Source of the DNA: Streptomyces silvae
Lineage (GTDB): Bacteria > Actinomycetota > Actinomycetes > Streptomycetales > Streptomycetaceae
Assembly (NCBI RefSeq): GCF_016745505.1
Contig: NZ_JAERUC010000147.1
Span: 26,741-90,740 of the forward strand
DNA length: 64,000 nucleotides
Reading direction: 5' to 3'
Shown here: positions 1 through 8,116 of the stretch, in pieces
Layout of the letters: every line of letters starts with the position of its first letter
Numbering within the stretch: position 1 is the first letter of the stretch
Translations under genes and position numbers: made by a program
The notes under the pieces: generated by a model
Database searches by the model: none
What the model was told of the DNA's origin: nothing
What the model saw: the letters and a program-made list of their open reading frames with translations, nothing else

Positions 1-201
1 CAGCTGCAGCACATGGCGGATCCAGTCGATCCCCTTGGTGTCGTTGACCCCGATCCAGGTCGCCACGGCGTTGCCGAGGATGCTGCCGAGGATGCCGAAC
101 ACCACCGTCAGCCAGAGGGGGATGTTCTGCTTCCCCGGAAGGATCGCCCGGGCGATCACACCCAGCACCAGACCTACGATGATTGCCCACAACCAGCTCA
201 T
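1..201 (-). CDS. GlsB/YeaQ/YmgE-type stress response membrane protein (3' end cut by window edge)
   Basis: Small integral membrane protein of the transglycosylase-associated (GlsB/YeaQ/YmgE) family, linked in other bacteria to general stress; its biochemical role is not known. The first 67 residues are visible. They begin MSWLWAIIVGLVLGVIARAI, then have a PGK turn and a second hydrophobic segment (about residues 30-48) rich in Gly, the usual layout. The family is about 80-100 residues long, so only the last part lies beyond the left edge. The ATG is preceded by GGAGGCGAT, a good ribosome site. It is divergent from the DUF3099 gene, with about 214 bp between them holding no other gene I can see. 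Confidence 0.85.
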   Translation of the reverse strand, partial: MSWLWAIIVGLVLGVIARAILPGKQNIPLWLTVVFGILGSILGNAVATWIGVNDTKGIDWIRHVLQL

Positions 202-415
202 ATCGCCTCCTCGTGCGGCGCAGAAGTGCGCACGTGGGCCCAGTCTCGGCCCGCGGGACGTACGCCGCATGCCGGACAGGGCCGTACGTGGGTCAGCGCC
301 CGAGGGGCCGCCGCACCGGGCTCGCCCCGGTCTCGTGGGCGGCGGATGCCGGGCGTACCGTAGGAGCCGCACCGTCCGGGGAAGTCCGGCACAGAGATCT
401 GGTGGTGGAATCACG

Positions 416-802
416 ATGCGGAAGCAGAGCGGCACGGAGGTCTTCCGGATCACGGGGGCCCGGCAGGGTCTCGCCGACGATGTGCGCGGCAGACAGCGGC
501 GTTACATCATCTCGATGTCCGTGCGCACGGTCTCCGTGGTGCTGGCCGCGACCCTGTGGAACGTGGAGCGGCATGTGGCCGTGGTGGCGCTCGCCCTGGG
601 CGTTCTGCTCCCTTATGTGGCGGTGGTCATCGCCAACGCCGGTCGTGAGAACGCCCCTTCGCTCCCTACGACGTTCGTGCCCGCACCGGTGCGGCCCGCT
701 CTCGGCGCGGCCACGCCGGCCAGCTCCGCGGAGCCCGGTCCGGAACCCTTCACGGAGCCCGGCACGGCCGGCCGCGCGGGCGATCCGCACCCCGCGGGCT
801 GA
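416..802 (+). CDS. DUF3099 domain membrane protein
   Basis: A 128-residue protein matching the actinobacterial DUF3099 family; function unknown. The N-terminal part holds the typical ITGARQGLADDVRGRQRRY stretch (about 12-30), followed by two membrane helices (about 31-50 and 53-74). The tail after residue 80 is Pro/Ala/Ser rich and probably disordered. The reading frame is open much further upstream, but the conserved family start and the loss of Streptomyces-like codon bias before it favour the ATG at 416, with GGTGGTGG a few bases upstream. The gene stands alone between the divergent GlsB-type gene and a small cysteine protein. Confidence 0.8.
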   Translation: MRKQSGTEVFRITGARQGLADDVRGRQRRYIISMSVRTVSVVLAATLWNVERHVAVVALALGVLLPYVAVVIANAGRENAPSLPTTFVPAPVRPALGAATPASSAEPGPEPFTEPGTAGRAGDPHPAG

Positions 803-1022
803 GCGGGAACACCCGCCCGAAGCTCAAGAAAAGCTCAGATCAATCATGACGTTCCGGTGCACCTGACCCCGGACCCCATGGCATACTTCGTGAGCGCTCC
901 GCATCCCCCGTCGGAGCGACGGACCGACGCCGGGCAGCTCCCCCCGTGGCTGCTCGGCGTCGCCATTCTCCGGCGGGGATGCGCCGCGGAGGCGTTGCCT
1001 TGGAGCGCTTAGGGTTGAGGCC

Positions 1023-1271
1023 GTGAACTTCCCCGATACTCCCGCCGAGAGCGCCGCCGGCGCGCCGGTCTGCTCCGCCAAGGGCTGCCGCGCCGACGCC
1101 GTCTGGGTGCTGGCCTGGAACAACCCGAAGCTGCACACCCCGGAGCGCCGCAAGACCTGGCTGGCCTGCGAGGAGCACCGGGAGCACCTCTCCTCGTTCC
1201 TCGATGTGCGCGGCTTCCTCAAGGACGTCGTCACGCTCGCGGAGTGGGACGCCTCAGCCACCGACCGCTGA
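1023..1271 (+). CDS. Small Cys/His protein of unknown function
   Basis: An 82-residue soluble protein I recognise only as a conserved Streptomyces-type hypothetical. Cysteines at 17, 22 and 49 and histidines at 38, 52 and 55 (C-x4-C ... C-x2-H) suggest a single zinc site, but this is inference. The middle is rich in Trp (28, 32, 46). Start is GTG with GAGG just upstream after the TTAGGGTTGAGGCC leader. Its last codons (ending ATDR-stop) lie inside the three-copy 20-bp repeat that also encodes the tail of the convergent moaA, so the two 3' ends share sequence. I know of no reliable function. Confidence 0.65.
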   Translation: MNFPDTPAESAAGAPVCSAKGCRADAVWVLAWNNPKLHTPERRKTWLACEEHREHLSSFLDVRGFLKDVVTLAEWDASATDR

Positions 1272-1317
1272 CATCAGCCACCGGTCGCTGACATCAGCCG
1301 CCGATGGCTGACATCGG
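1255..1317. repeat. Three-copy 20-bp tandem repeat at the moaA 3' end
   Basis: Units at 1258-1277, 1278-1297 and 1298-1317. Read on the minus strand, each unit gives ATG TCA GC(n) ... GGT/GGC GGC TGA: MSAIGG-stop for moaA itself, then MSATGG-stop and MSAVGG-stop. The period of 20 puts the three copies in three different frames, and each TGA shares its last base with the next ATG (TGATG). The third copy overlaps the 3' codons of the convergent 82-residue gene. Positions and translations were read directly. Confidence 0.9.
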
Positions 1318-2283
1318 GCGGTCGGGCTGCAGGAAGGTGGGGTCGTCGAGGCCGGAGCCGGCCTTCTTGCCCCACATGGCGAGCTTCCAGATCCTGGCGA
1401 TCTCCTCGTCCGGCGTGTCGGAGCGCAGGGCGCCGCGCAGGTCCGTCTCCTCGCGGGCGAAGAGGCAGGTGCGGACCTGTCCGTCGGCGGTGAGCCGGGT
1501 GCGGTCGCAGGCCTGGCAGAAGGGCCGGGTCACGGAGGCGATGACGCCGACGCGGTGCGGGCCGCCGTCCACGGTCCAGCGCTCGGCGGGGGCGGATCCG
1601 CGCTCGTCGTCGCCCTCCGCGGTGAGGGTGAAGCGGGTGCGCAGCGAGGTGAGGATGTCCCCGGCGGTGATCATGCCGTCGCGCTTCCAGCCGTGCTGCG
1701 CGTCGAGCGGCATCTGCTCGATGAAGCGGAGCTCGTAGGCGTTGTCCACGGCCCAGGCGAGCAGGTCGGGGGCCTCGTCCTCGTTGAGCCCGGGCATGAG
1801 GACGGAGTTGACCTTGACGGGGGTGAGCCCCGCCTCGCGTGCCGCCTGGAGCCCTTCCAGGACGTCCTTGTGCCGGTCGCGGCGGGTGAGGGTCTTGAAG
1901 ACGTCGGGCCGCAGGGTGTCCAGGGACACGTTGACCCGGTCGAGGCCGGCTGCCTTCAGTGCGGCGGCGGTGCGCTTGAGTCCGATGCCGTTGGTGGTGA
2001 GCGACATCCTGGGGCGGGGCTCCAGGGCGGCGCACCGCTCGACGATGGAGACCAGCCCGGGGCGCAGCAGTGGCTCGCCTCCGGTGAAGCGGACCTCCGT
2101 GATGCCGAGCTCGGTGACGGCGATCCCGATGAGCCGGACGATCTCGTCGTCGCTGAGCAGCTCCGTCTTGGAAAGCCACTGCAGGCCCTCTTCGGGCATG
2201 CAGTAGGTGCAGCGGAGATTGCACTTGTCGGTCAGCGAGACACGCAGGTCGGTGGCGACCCGGCCGTAGGTGTCGATGAGCAC
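1294..2283 (-). CDS. moaA: GTP 3',8-cyclase MoaA
   Basis: Radical SAM enzyme that opens molybdenum cofactor synthesis by converting GTP to 3',8-cH2GTP, which MoaC then turns into cPMP. The 329-residue product has the N-terminal cluster C21-x3-C25-x2-C28, the GGEPLLR radical SAM motif, the second cluster motif FCQAC ... RTC at about 255-275, and the C-terminal Gly-Gly that family work shows is needed in the active site. The start is GTG (LIDTYGRVATDLRVSL), placed by a strong GGGGGAGGGGG site upstream; the open frame extends 32 codons further but is not family-like. moaC and moaB are not nearby. The tail is duplicated downstream in other frames (see the repeat). Confidence 0.95.
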   Translation of the reverse strand: MLIDTYGRVATDLRVSLTDKCNLRCTYCMPEEGLQWLSKTELLSDDEIVRLIGIAVTELGITEVRFTGGEPLLRPGLVSIVERCAALEPRPRMSLTTNGIGLKRTAAALKAAGLDRVNVSLDTLRPDVFKTLTRRDRHKDVLEGLQAAREAGLTPVKVNSVLMPGLNEDEAPDLLAWAVDNAYELRFIEQMPLDAQHGWKRDGMITAGDILTSLRTRFTLTAEGDDERGSAPAERWTVDGGPHRVGVIASVTRPFCQACDRTRLTADGQVRTCLFAREETDLRGALRSDTPDEEIARIWKLAMWGKKAGSGLDDPTFLQPDRPMSAIGG

Positions 2284-2385
2284 TGTGGGCCCCCTCCCCC
2301 GGTGATGTCGGCGGTTTGCGGTTCCGGTACTTCCGAGACTACGCGAGGCCCCTGACATCGGAGGGGGCTCGGTTGCCACGAGGTG

Positions 2386-2427
2386 CGACGGGGCCCCGTC
2401 GTAGAGATCTACGACGGGGCCCCGTCG
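2386..2427 (-). terminator. 19-bp perfect hairpin after the symporter operon
   Basis: Arms 2386-2404 and 2409-2427 are perfect complements (19 bp) around a 4-base AGAT loop. It lies 20 bp beyond the symporter stop and about 100 bp before moaA. There is no T-run, which is normal for Streptomyces. It most likely ends the DUF485-symporter transcript. Confidence 0.8.
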
Positions 2428-2446
2428 GGCGCGGCGGGCGGGGCCG

Positions 2447-4090
2447 TCAGTGGGCTCCGGTGCCGGTGAGGGACTTGACCTCGAGTTCGGCGTACTTGCC
2501 CTTGTCCGGCTCCTCCTTGGAGAGGACCGAGCCGACCCAGCCGAGCAGGAAGCCCAGCGGGATGGAGATGAGGCCCGGGTTCTCCAGCGGGAACCAGGCG
2601 AAGTCCACGTCCGGGAACATGGAGCTCGCCTTCCCGGAGACGACCGGGGAGAACAGCACGAGGAGGACGGACGAGGCGAGACCGCCGTAGATGGACCAGA
2701 GGGCGCCCTGGGTGGTGAAGCGCTTCCAGAAGAGGCTGTAGAGGATGGTCGGCAGGTTGGCCGACGCGGCGACCGCGAAGGCCAGGGCCACGAGTCCCGC
2801 GACGTTCAGGTCGCGGGCCATGGCGCCGAGGCCGATGGAGACGACGCCGATCGCGACGGTGGCCCAGCGGGCCGCGCTCATCTCCTCCTTCTCGGTGGCC
2901 TTCCCCTTGCGGATGACGTTGGCGTAGATGTCGTGCGCGAAGGAGGACGACGAGGCGAGGGTGAGGCCCGCGACGACGGCGAGGATCGTCGCGAAGGCGA
3001 CGGCGGAGATGACGGCGAGCATGACGGCGCCGCCGGTGGTGCCGAGTCCGCCGAGGTACTCGGCGAGCTGGGGTGCGGCCGCGTTGCCCGCCGGGTTCTT
3101 CGCCTTGATCTCCTCGGGCCCGATGAGCGCCGCGGCGCCGAAGCCGAGGGCGATCGTCATCAGGTAGAAGGCGCCGATGATGCCGATGGCCCAGTTCACG
3201 GACTTACGGGCGGCCTTGGCGGTCGGGACCGTGTAGAAGCGGATCAGGATGTGCGGGAGTCCGGCGGTGCCCAGCACGAGGGCGATGCCGAGCGAGATGA
3301 AGTCCAGCTTCGACACGTCGGTGGCACCGTACTTGAGGCCGGGCTCCAGGAACGCGGAGCCGTGGCCGCTCTTCTCCGCGGCGGTGCCGAGCAGGTCGGA
3401 GACGTTGAAGTCGAACTTCCACAGCACCATCAGGGTCATCAGCAGGGCGCCCGCGATGAGCAGCACGGCCTTGACCATCTGCACCCAGGTGGTGCCCTTC
3501 ATGCCGCCGATGGTGACGTAGAGGATCATGAGCACGCCGACCAGCGCCACGATGAGGATCTTGCCCGCGTCGCTGGTGATGCCGAGCAGCAGGGCGACGA
3601 GGACGCCGGCGCCCGCCATCTGGGCCAGCAGGTAGAAGATCGACACGACGATGGTGGAGACGCCCGCGGCGGTGCGCACCGGCCGCTGCCGCATCCGGTA
3701 GGCGAGGACGTCGCCCATGGTGTAGCGGCCCGAGTTGCGGAGCGGTTCGGCGACCAGCAGCAGGGCGACGAGCCAGGCGACGAGGAAGCCGATGGAGTAG
3801 AGGAAGCCGTCGTAGCCGAAGAGCGCGATGGCACCGGCGATGCCGAGGAAGGACGCCGCCGACATGTAGTCGCCGGAGACGGCGAGGCCGTTCTGGAAGG
3901 CGGTGAACTGCCTCCCGCCCGCGTAGAAGTCGGACGCGCTCTTGGTCTGCCGGCCGGCCCAGACGGTGATGCCCAGGGTGGCCGCGACGAAGACCGCGAA
4001 GAGGGTGATGATCAGCGGCCGGTGCTCGCTCGTCGACGACGTCGACGCGGCGAGCTGGATCACGGCGTGCGAGCTGTGCGCGGCGCTCAT
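2447..4090 (-). CDS. Cation/acetate-type sodium:solute symporter
   Basis: SLC5-type secondary transporter of 547 residues with about 13 membrane helices, closest in feel to ActP/MctC monocarboxylate carriers. Visible family features are GRQTKSASDFYAGGR in the first loop, SGDYMSAASFLGI in helix 2, YTMGDVLAYR, and long Gly-rich helices. It starts inside the DUF485 gene with an ATGA overlap (4087-4090), so the pair should be translationally coupled, a common arrangement for acetate permeases. The substrate (acetate, propionate or pyruvate) cannot be decided from sequence. The tail after the last helix is short and charged (KEEPDKGKYAELEVKSLTG). Confidence 0.88.
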   Translation of the reverse strand: MSAAHSSHAVIQLAASTSSTSEHRPLIITLFAVFVAATLGITVWAGRQTKSASDFYAGGRQFTAFQNGLAVSGDYMSAASFLGIAGAIALFGYDGFLYSIGFLVAWLVALLLVAEPLRNSGRYTMGDVLAYRMRQRPVRTAAGVSTIVVSIFYLLAQMAGAGVLVALLLGITSDAGKILIVALVGVLMILYVTIGGMKGTTWVQMVKAVLLIAGALLMTLMVLWKFDFNVSDLLGTAAEKSGHGSAFLEPGLKYGATDVSKLDFISLGIALVLGTAGLPHILIRFYTVPTAKAARKSVNWAIGIIGAFYLMTIALGFGAAALIGPEEIKAKNPAGNAAAPQLAEYLGGLGTTGGAVMLAVISAVAFATILAVVAGLTLASSSSFAHDIYANVIRKGKATEKEEMSAARWATVAIGVVSIGLGAMARDLNVAGLVALAFAVAASANLPTILYSLFWKRFTTQGALWSIYGGLASSVLLVLFSPVVSGKASSMFPDVDFAWFPLENPGLISIPLGFLLGWVGSVLSKEEPDKGKYAELEVKSLTGTGAH

Positions 4091-4455
4091 GCGTCGGCCT
4101 CCAGACGGGACTTGATGGCCGCCGCCTGCGGGTCGAGCTTGTTCGTGGCGTGGCGCGAGTAGAACCAGGCGATGAGGAAGGTGGTGGCGAACTGGGCGAG
4201 GCCGAACACGAAGGCCACGTTGAAGTTCGCGAAGACGATCTTGCTCATGAAGTCGTCGGCATAGCTGGACAGCAGCACGTACAGCAGGTACCAGGCGATG
4301 AAGCCGACGGTCAGCGGAAACGCGAAGGAGCGGTGGGATCGGCGCAGTTCGGCGAATTCCGGGCTGTTCTGCGCCTCGAGGAACGCCTCGGTCGTGGGCT
4401 GGACGGGACTGCCGCCCTCAGGGCTCTGGGGCGGCGGCGGTGCTTCGGTGGCCAC
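4087..4455 (-). CDS. DUF485 membrane protein, symporter partner
   Basis: A 122-residue inner membrane protein of the DUF485 family, which is usually encoded just upstream of ActP-type symporters and is thought to assist them. A Pro-rich N terminus (about 1-35) precedes FAELRRSHRSFAFPLTVGF and two membrane helices (about 53-73 and 85-107). I chose GTG at 4455 because GAGGAG sits five bases upstream; a TTG 20 codons earlier also has a GAGGA-like site and cannot be excluded. The stop overlaps the symporter ATG. Confidence 0.85.
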   Translation of the reverse strand: MATEAPPPPQSPEGGSPVQPTTEAFLEAQNSPEFAELRRSHRSFAFPLTVGFIAWYLLYVLLSSYADDFMSKIVFANFNVAFVFGLAQFATTFLIAWFYSRHATNKLDPQAAAIKSRLEADA

Positions 4456-4767
4456 GGATTCTCCTCGCGACGCGGGTGCGGTGGTGGGAACGGTGGATTT
4501 CAAGGGGAGTCCTCTGCGTTGTGGGGGTTGCGGGGCTCGACGCACGACTCCCTGTGCAACGGCACGGAGAGCGCGGCGAAGCGGTTCACCGCAGGTTCGG
4601 TCTTCTCCGGCCGGCTCCCGTGGACGCGACTCCCACAGGTCACACCTCGAACTCACTTGCCCGTATTCGTTGATGCGCCGGGAAGATCAGCGATAACTTC
4701 ACTGGTCATGTACGGGACCGGACACACGGGTGTCCGGCCCCACCGGCACGGATGATGTGGAGAACCC
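4456..4767. other. Divergent promoter region, DUF485 gene / subtilase
   Basis: 312 bp without a convincing gene. It must hold the promoters of the symporter operon (leftward) and the secreted protease (rightward). Near the protease there is an 8-bp hairpin, CCGGACAC/GTGTCCGG (4718-4737), about 30 bp before the start, that would lie in the mRNA leader. I see no clear sigma-70 hexamer pair. Confidence 0.5.
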
Positions 4768-6300
4768 ATGGCTCATCTGGCATCCAGACGGACCCGCGTA
4801 CTCACGCTGCCCGTCGGACTCGCGCTCACGGCCTCGCTCGGCTTCCTCCCGACGGGTACCGCGGCCGCGGCACCCGCGGACGAGCCGGCGGCGGCGGTCT
4901 CCGCGGACGGCCCCAAGCTGTCGTACGTCGTGAACACACGGACGGGTCACGGCACCGTCGCCCAGGTACGCAAGGCGATATCCGCGGCAGGCGGGACCGT
5001 CGTGACGTCGTACGACAAGATAGGCGTCGTCGTCGTCCACTCGCAGAACCCGGACTTCGGGAAGACGATCCGCAAGGCCAAGGGCGTCCAGTCGGCGGGC
5101 GCCACGCGCACCAGCCCGATCCTCCCGCAGGCGACGAAGGACATCGGGGTCGAGCAGCCCCTCACCGCCGCCGAGGCGCGGGCGGCGTCGAAGGACGCGG
5201 TGGCGGGCCAGGACCCGCTGGAGCCCCTGCAGTGGGACCTGCCCGCGATCAAGGCGGACAAGGCGCACAAGAAGTCGCTCGGCAGCAGCAAGGTCACCGT
5301 CGGCGTCATCGACACCGGTGTGGACGACACGCACCCGGACCTGGCCCCGAACTTCGACCGCAAGGCCTCGGTGAACTGTGTGTCCGGCGCCCCGGACACC
5401 ACGGACGGCGCCTGGCGGCCCGCGGCCGGTGAGAGCGACCACGGCACGCACGTCGCCGGCACCATAGCCGCGGCGAAGAACGGCACCGGCGTCACGGGCG
5501 TCGCGCCGGGCGTGAAGGTCTCCGGCATCAAGGTGTCCACGCCGGCCGGCTACTTCTACACCGAGGCCGTCGTCTGCGGCTTCGTCTGGGCCGCCGAGCA
5601 CGGCGTCGACGTGACGAACAGCAGCTACTACACCGACCCGTGGCTGTTCAACTGCAAGAACGACCCCGACCAGGGCGCCCTGGTCGAGGCCGTCACCCGC
5701 GCCACCCGCTACGCGGAGGGCAAGGGCGTCGTCAACGTCGCCGCGGCCGGCAACTCCGACCACGACCTGGCCCTCGACGCCATCGAGGACACCACGAGCC
5801 CCAACGACTCGACGACGGTCACCCGTACGGTCGACCCGAGCGCCTGCCCCGACATCCCGACCATGCTCCCGGGTGTCGTGACGGTCTCCGCGACCGGTGC
5901 GAAGAACCTCAAGTCGTCCTACTCGAACTACGGTCTCGGGGTCATCGACGTGGCCGCCCCCGGCGGTGACTCGACGCGCTACCAGGCCCCCGACGCCCCG
6001 GCGGACAACGGTCTGATCCTGTCCACGCTGCCCGGCGGCGGATTCGGCTACAAGGCCGGTACGTCGATGGCGTCCCCGCACGTCGCGGGAGTCGCGGCCC
6101 TGATCAAGTCGACCCACCCGCACGCCTCGGCGGCCGTGGTGAAGGCGCTGCTGACCCTCCAGGCCGACGCCACCGCGTGCGGTGCGCCGTACGACATCGA
6201 CGGTGACGGCACCGTCGACGCGGTCTGCCAGGGCGGCAAGCAGTACAACGGCTTCTACGGAGCCGGTGTCGTGGACGCGCTGGACGCCGTCCGCTGGTAG
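4768..6300 (+). CDS. Secreted S8 (subtilisin-like) serine protease
   Basis: A 510-residue exported protease. An N-terminal signal peptide (Arg-rich start, hydrophobic 11-28, AAA-type cleavage near 34) leads to an inhibitor-like prodomain (about 50-115). The catalytic triad is Asp182 (VIDTGVDD), His225 (DHGTHVAGT) and Ser433 (GTSMASPHVAG). A DIDGDGTVD loop at about 476-484 looks like a calcium site. Cysteines occur in pairs (about 204/265 and 471/487), suiting disulfides outside the cell. Start ATG has GGAG eight bases upstream. It is a single gene followed by a strong terminator. The closing residues ALDAVRW are family-like, so it is full length. Confidence 0.92.
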   Translation: MAHLASRRTRVLTLPVGLALTASLGFLPTGTAAAAPADEPAAAVSADGPKLSYVVNTRTGHGTVAQVRKAISAAGGTVVTSYDKIGVVVVHSQNPDFGKTIRKAKGVQSAGATRTSPILPQATKDIGVEQPLTAAEARAASKDAVAGQDPLEPLQWDLPAIKADKAHKKSLGSSKVTVGVIDTGVDDTHPDLAPNFDRKASVNCVSGAPDTTDGAWRPAAGESDHGTHVAGTIAAAKNGTGVTGVAPGVKVSGIKVSTPAGYFYTEAVVCGFVWAAEHGVDVTNSSYYTDPWLFNCKNDPDQGALVEAVTRATRYAEGKGVVNVAAAGNSDHDLALDAIEDTTSPNDSTTVTRTVDPSACPDIPTMLPGVVTVSATGAKNLKSSYSNYGLGVIDVAAPGGDSTRYQAPDAPADNGLILSTLPGGGFGYKAGTSMASPHVAGVAALIKSTHPHASAAVVKALLTLQADATACGAPYDIDGDGTVDAVCQGGKQYNGFYGAGVVDALDAVRW

Positions 6301-6322
6301 GTGACCATCCAGGCATGACGGA

Positions 6323-6351
6323 GGGGCCGGGGACGCGCTGTCCCCGGCCCC
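6323..6351. terminator. 12-bp bidirectional terminator hairpin
   Basis: GGGGCCGGGGAC (6323-6334) pairs perfectly with GTCCCCGGCCCC (6340-6351) around GCGCT. It lies between the convergent protease and alcohol dehydrogenase genes and can serve both. Confidence 0.85.
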
Positions 6352-6370
6352 TTCCTCATGGGTCGTACGT

Positions 6371-7414
6371 CTACGGCGTGATCAGGACCTTGAGCGCCGT
6401 GCGCTCGTCCATCGCCTTGTAGCCGCCCGGCACCCCGTCGAGCCCGACCGACAGGTCGAAGACCGGCGACGGGTCGATCGTGCCGTCCAGCACGTCGGGG
6501 AGCAGCTCCGGGATGTACGTACGCACGGGGGCGACGCCGCCGCGCAGCGCGATGTTCCGGTCGAACATGTCGCCGAGGTCGATGCCGGTGCCGCTGCCGT
6601 GCGGGACGCCGACGTAACCGATGGAGCCGCCGTCGCGGACGATGCCGATGGCCGTGCGCATCGACTGCTCGGTGCCGACCGCCTCGATCACCCCGTGGGC
6701 GCCCTCCCCCCGGGTCAGCTCCCGGACGGCCGCGAGCGCCGCCTCGCCGCGCTCGGCGACGACGTCGGTGGCGCCGAAGGCACGGGCGATGTCGGTACGG
6801 GCCTGGTGCCGGCCCAGGGCGATGATCCGTTCGGCGCCGAGCCGCTTGGCCGCCATGACGCCGCAGAGGCCGACCGCGCCGTCACCGACGACGGCGACGG
6901 TGCTTCCGGGCTTGACGGCGGCGCCGAGCGCGGCGTGGTGGCCGGTGCCCAGGACGTCGGAGAGGGCCAGGAGCGCGGTGAGCAGCCGGTCGTCGGACGC
7001 GGCCGCCGCCGGGAGCCTGACCAGGGTGCCGTCGGCGAACGGCACCCGGACGGCCTCGCCCTGACCGCCGTCGGAGCCGACCGAACCCCAGAAGCCGCCC
7101 TGGGGGCAGGAGGTGGTGAGCCCCTCGGCGCAGTACGTGCAGGTGCCGTCGGACCAGACGAAGGGCGCGACGACGAGGTCGCCGACGGCGAAGCCCTTGA
7201 CGCCGGGGCCGGCCTCCTCGACGACGCCGAGGAATTCGTGGCCGATGCGCTGGCCCGGCTGCCGGGCCGATTCGCCGCGGTAGGCCCACAGGTCACTGCC
7301 GCAGATGCAGGCCCGCAGGACCCGCAGGACCACGTCGGTGGGCTGCTGGACCGTGGCGTCGGGCACCTCCTCCACACGGATGTCGTGGGGGGCATGGATC
7401 ACGGTGGCGCGCAT
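6371..7414 (-). CDS. Zinc-dependent alcohol dehydrogenase family protein
   Basis: Medium-chain dehydrogenase/reductase of 347 residues. Catalytic zinc ligands are visible as Cys38 (ICGSDLW), His59-Glu60 (GHEFLG) and the later Asp/Cys region. The structural-zinc loop has Cys92, Cys95 and Cys103 but Gly at the usual third position, as in several members of this subgroup. The Rossmann motif VVGDGAVGLCGV is near residue 180. NAD(P) preference and substrate are not evident. It lies only 21 bp after the YhhN-like gene, as the last gene of a likely three-gene leftward operon (desaturase-like, YhhN, dehydrogenase), which hints at lipid or aldehyde chemistry but does not prove it. Confidence 0.88.
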   Translation of the reverse strand: MRATVIHAPHDIRVEEVPDATVQQPTDVVLRVLRACICGSDLWAYRGESARQPGQRIGHEFLGVVEEAGPGVKGFAVGDLVVAPFVWSDGTCTYCAEGLTTSCPQGGFWGSVGSDGGQGEAVRVPFADGTLVRLPAAAASDDRLLTALLALSDVLGTGHHAALGAAVKPGSTVAVVGDGAVGLCGVMAAKRLGAERIIALGRHQARTDIARAFGATDVVAERGEAALAAVRELTRGEGAHGVIEAVGTEQSMRTAIGIVRDGGSIGYVGVPHGSGTGIDLGDMFDRNIALRGGVAPVRTYIPELLPDVLDGTIDPSPVFDLSVGLDGVPGGYKAMDERTALKVLITP

Positions 7415-7435
7415 GCGTGGGGGTCCTCGCTCGTC

Positions 7436-8116
7436 TCAGATTCTGATACTCCCCTCACGGTACGCCCCGGGGGCGGCGCCGGTGGAATCCGCTGTTCCCC
7501 CGAGCACCCCCCGGGTGAGCAGGTACTGCGCGGCCAGATAGGTCAGCATGATCCAGAAATCGTGGGCGGGGAGCTGCGGCCGGTCGGCGATGCCGGTGGC
7601 GATGAGCGCGTCGGAGAGCAGGAAAAGCGCGCCGCCGGCGGCGGCATACCGCCCGAGGGCGCCGGCCCGCCAGGCCATGGCGGCGAGCAGCAGGCTGTAC
7701 CCGGTCAGCGGGACCTTCAGCTCGGCGGGGAGTCCGGGCCACAGGTGGACGAGGAACGCCACCAGCGCGGCGGCGTACAGAAGTCCGGCGGCCGGCCGGA
7801 GCCGGGCGCGGCCGAAGAGCACGAGGTAGCAGACGTGGCCCGCGGCGAAGCAGGCCATCCCGGCGAGGAAGGCGGCGTCCGAGCCGGGCATCAGCAGGAC
7901 GTCCCCGCCCCAGCCGAACAGCAGGGCGGCGACGAGCAGCCGGGGGCCGCCGCGCGCCGCCGCGGTGGCGGCGAGCAGGGGCATCAGCAGCGGCTTGGCG
8001 ACGAGGTGCGCGGTGTGGAGCCCGGCCAGGAGTCCGGCCAGGTCCACGACGGCCACGGCGAGGAAGGCGACGAACAGCGGGCGCACGAGCCGGGGCGCAC
8101 CCGCACGGGGCGTCAT
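7436..8116 (-). CDS. YhhN family (lysoplasmalogenase-like) membrane protein
   Basis: A 226-residue membrane protein with about eight hydrophobic segments, matching the YhhN/TMEM86 family; the characterised members hydrolyse the vinyl-ether bond of lysoplasmalogens. Family-like stretches include KPLLMPLLA (about 41-49), FGWGGDVLLM, FLAGMACFAAGHVCYL and GALLFLLSDALIA with conserved acidic residues in membrane helices. It starts within the desaturase gene with an ATGA overlap (8113-8116), so the two are coupled. The frame is open far upstream, but that part is the shadow of the desaturase gene. Confidence 0.85.
   Translation of the reverse strand: MTPRAGAPRLVRPLFVAFLAVAVVDLAGLLAGLHTAHLVAKPLLMPLLAATAAARGGPRLLVAALLFGWGGDVLLMPGSDAAFLAGMACFAAGHVCYLVLFGRARLRPAAGLLYAAALVAFLVHLWPGLPAELKVPLTGYSLLLAAMAWRAGALGRYAAAGGALFLLSDALIATGIADRPQLPAHDFWIMLTYLAAQYLLTRGVLGGTADSTGAAPGAYREGSIRI

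Noticed and set aside
35..415. Long upstream extension of the DUF3099 frame
   Set aside because: Sequence overlaps the opposite-strand GlsB-type gene and lacks family similarity; high-GC shadow.
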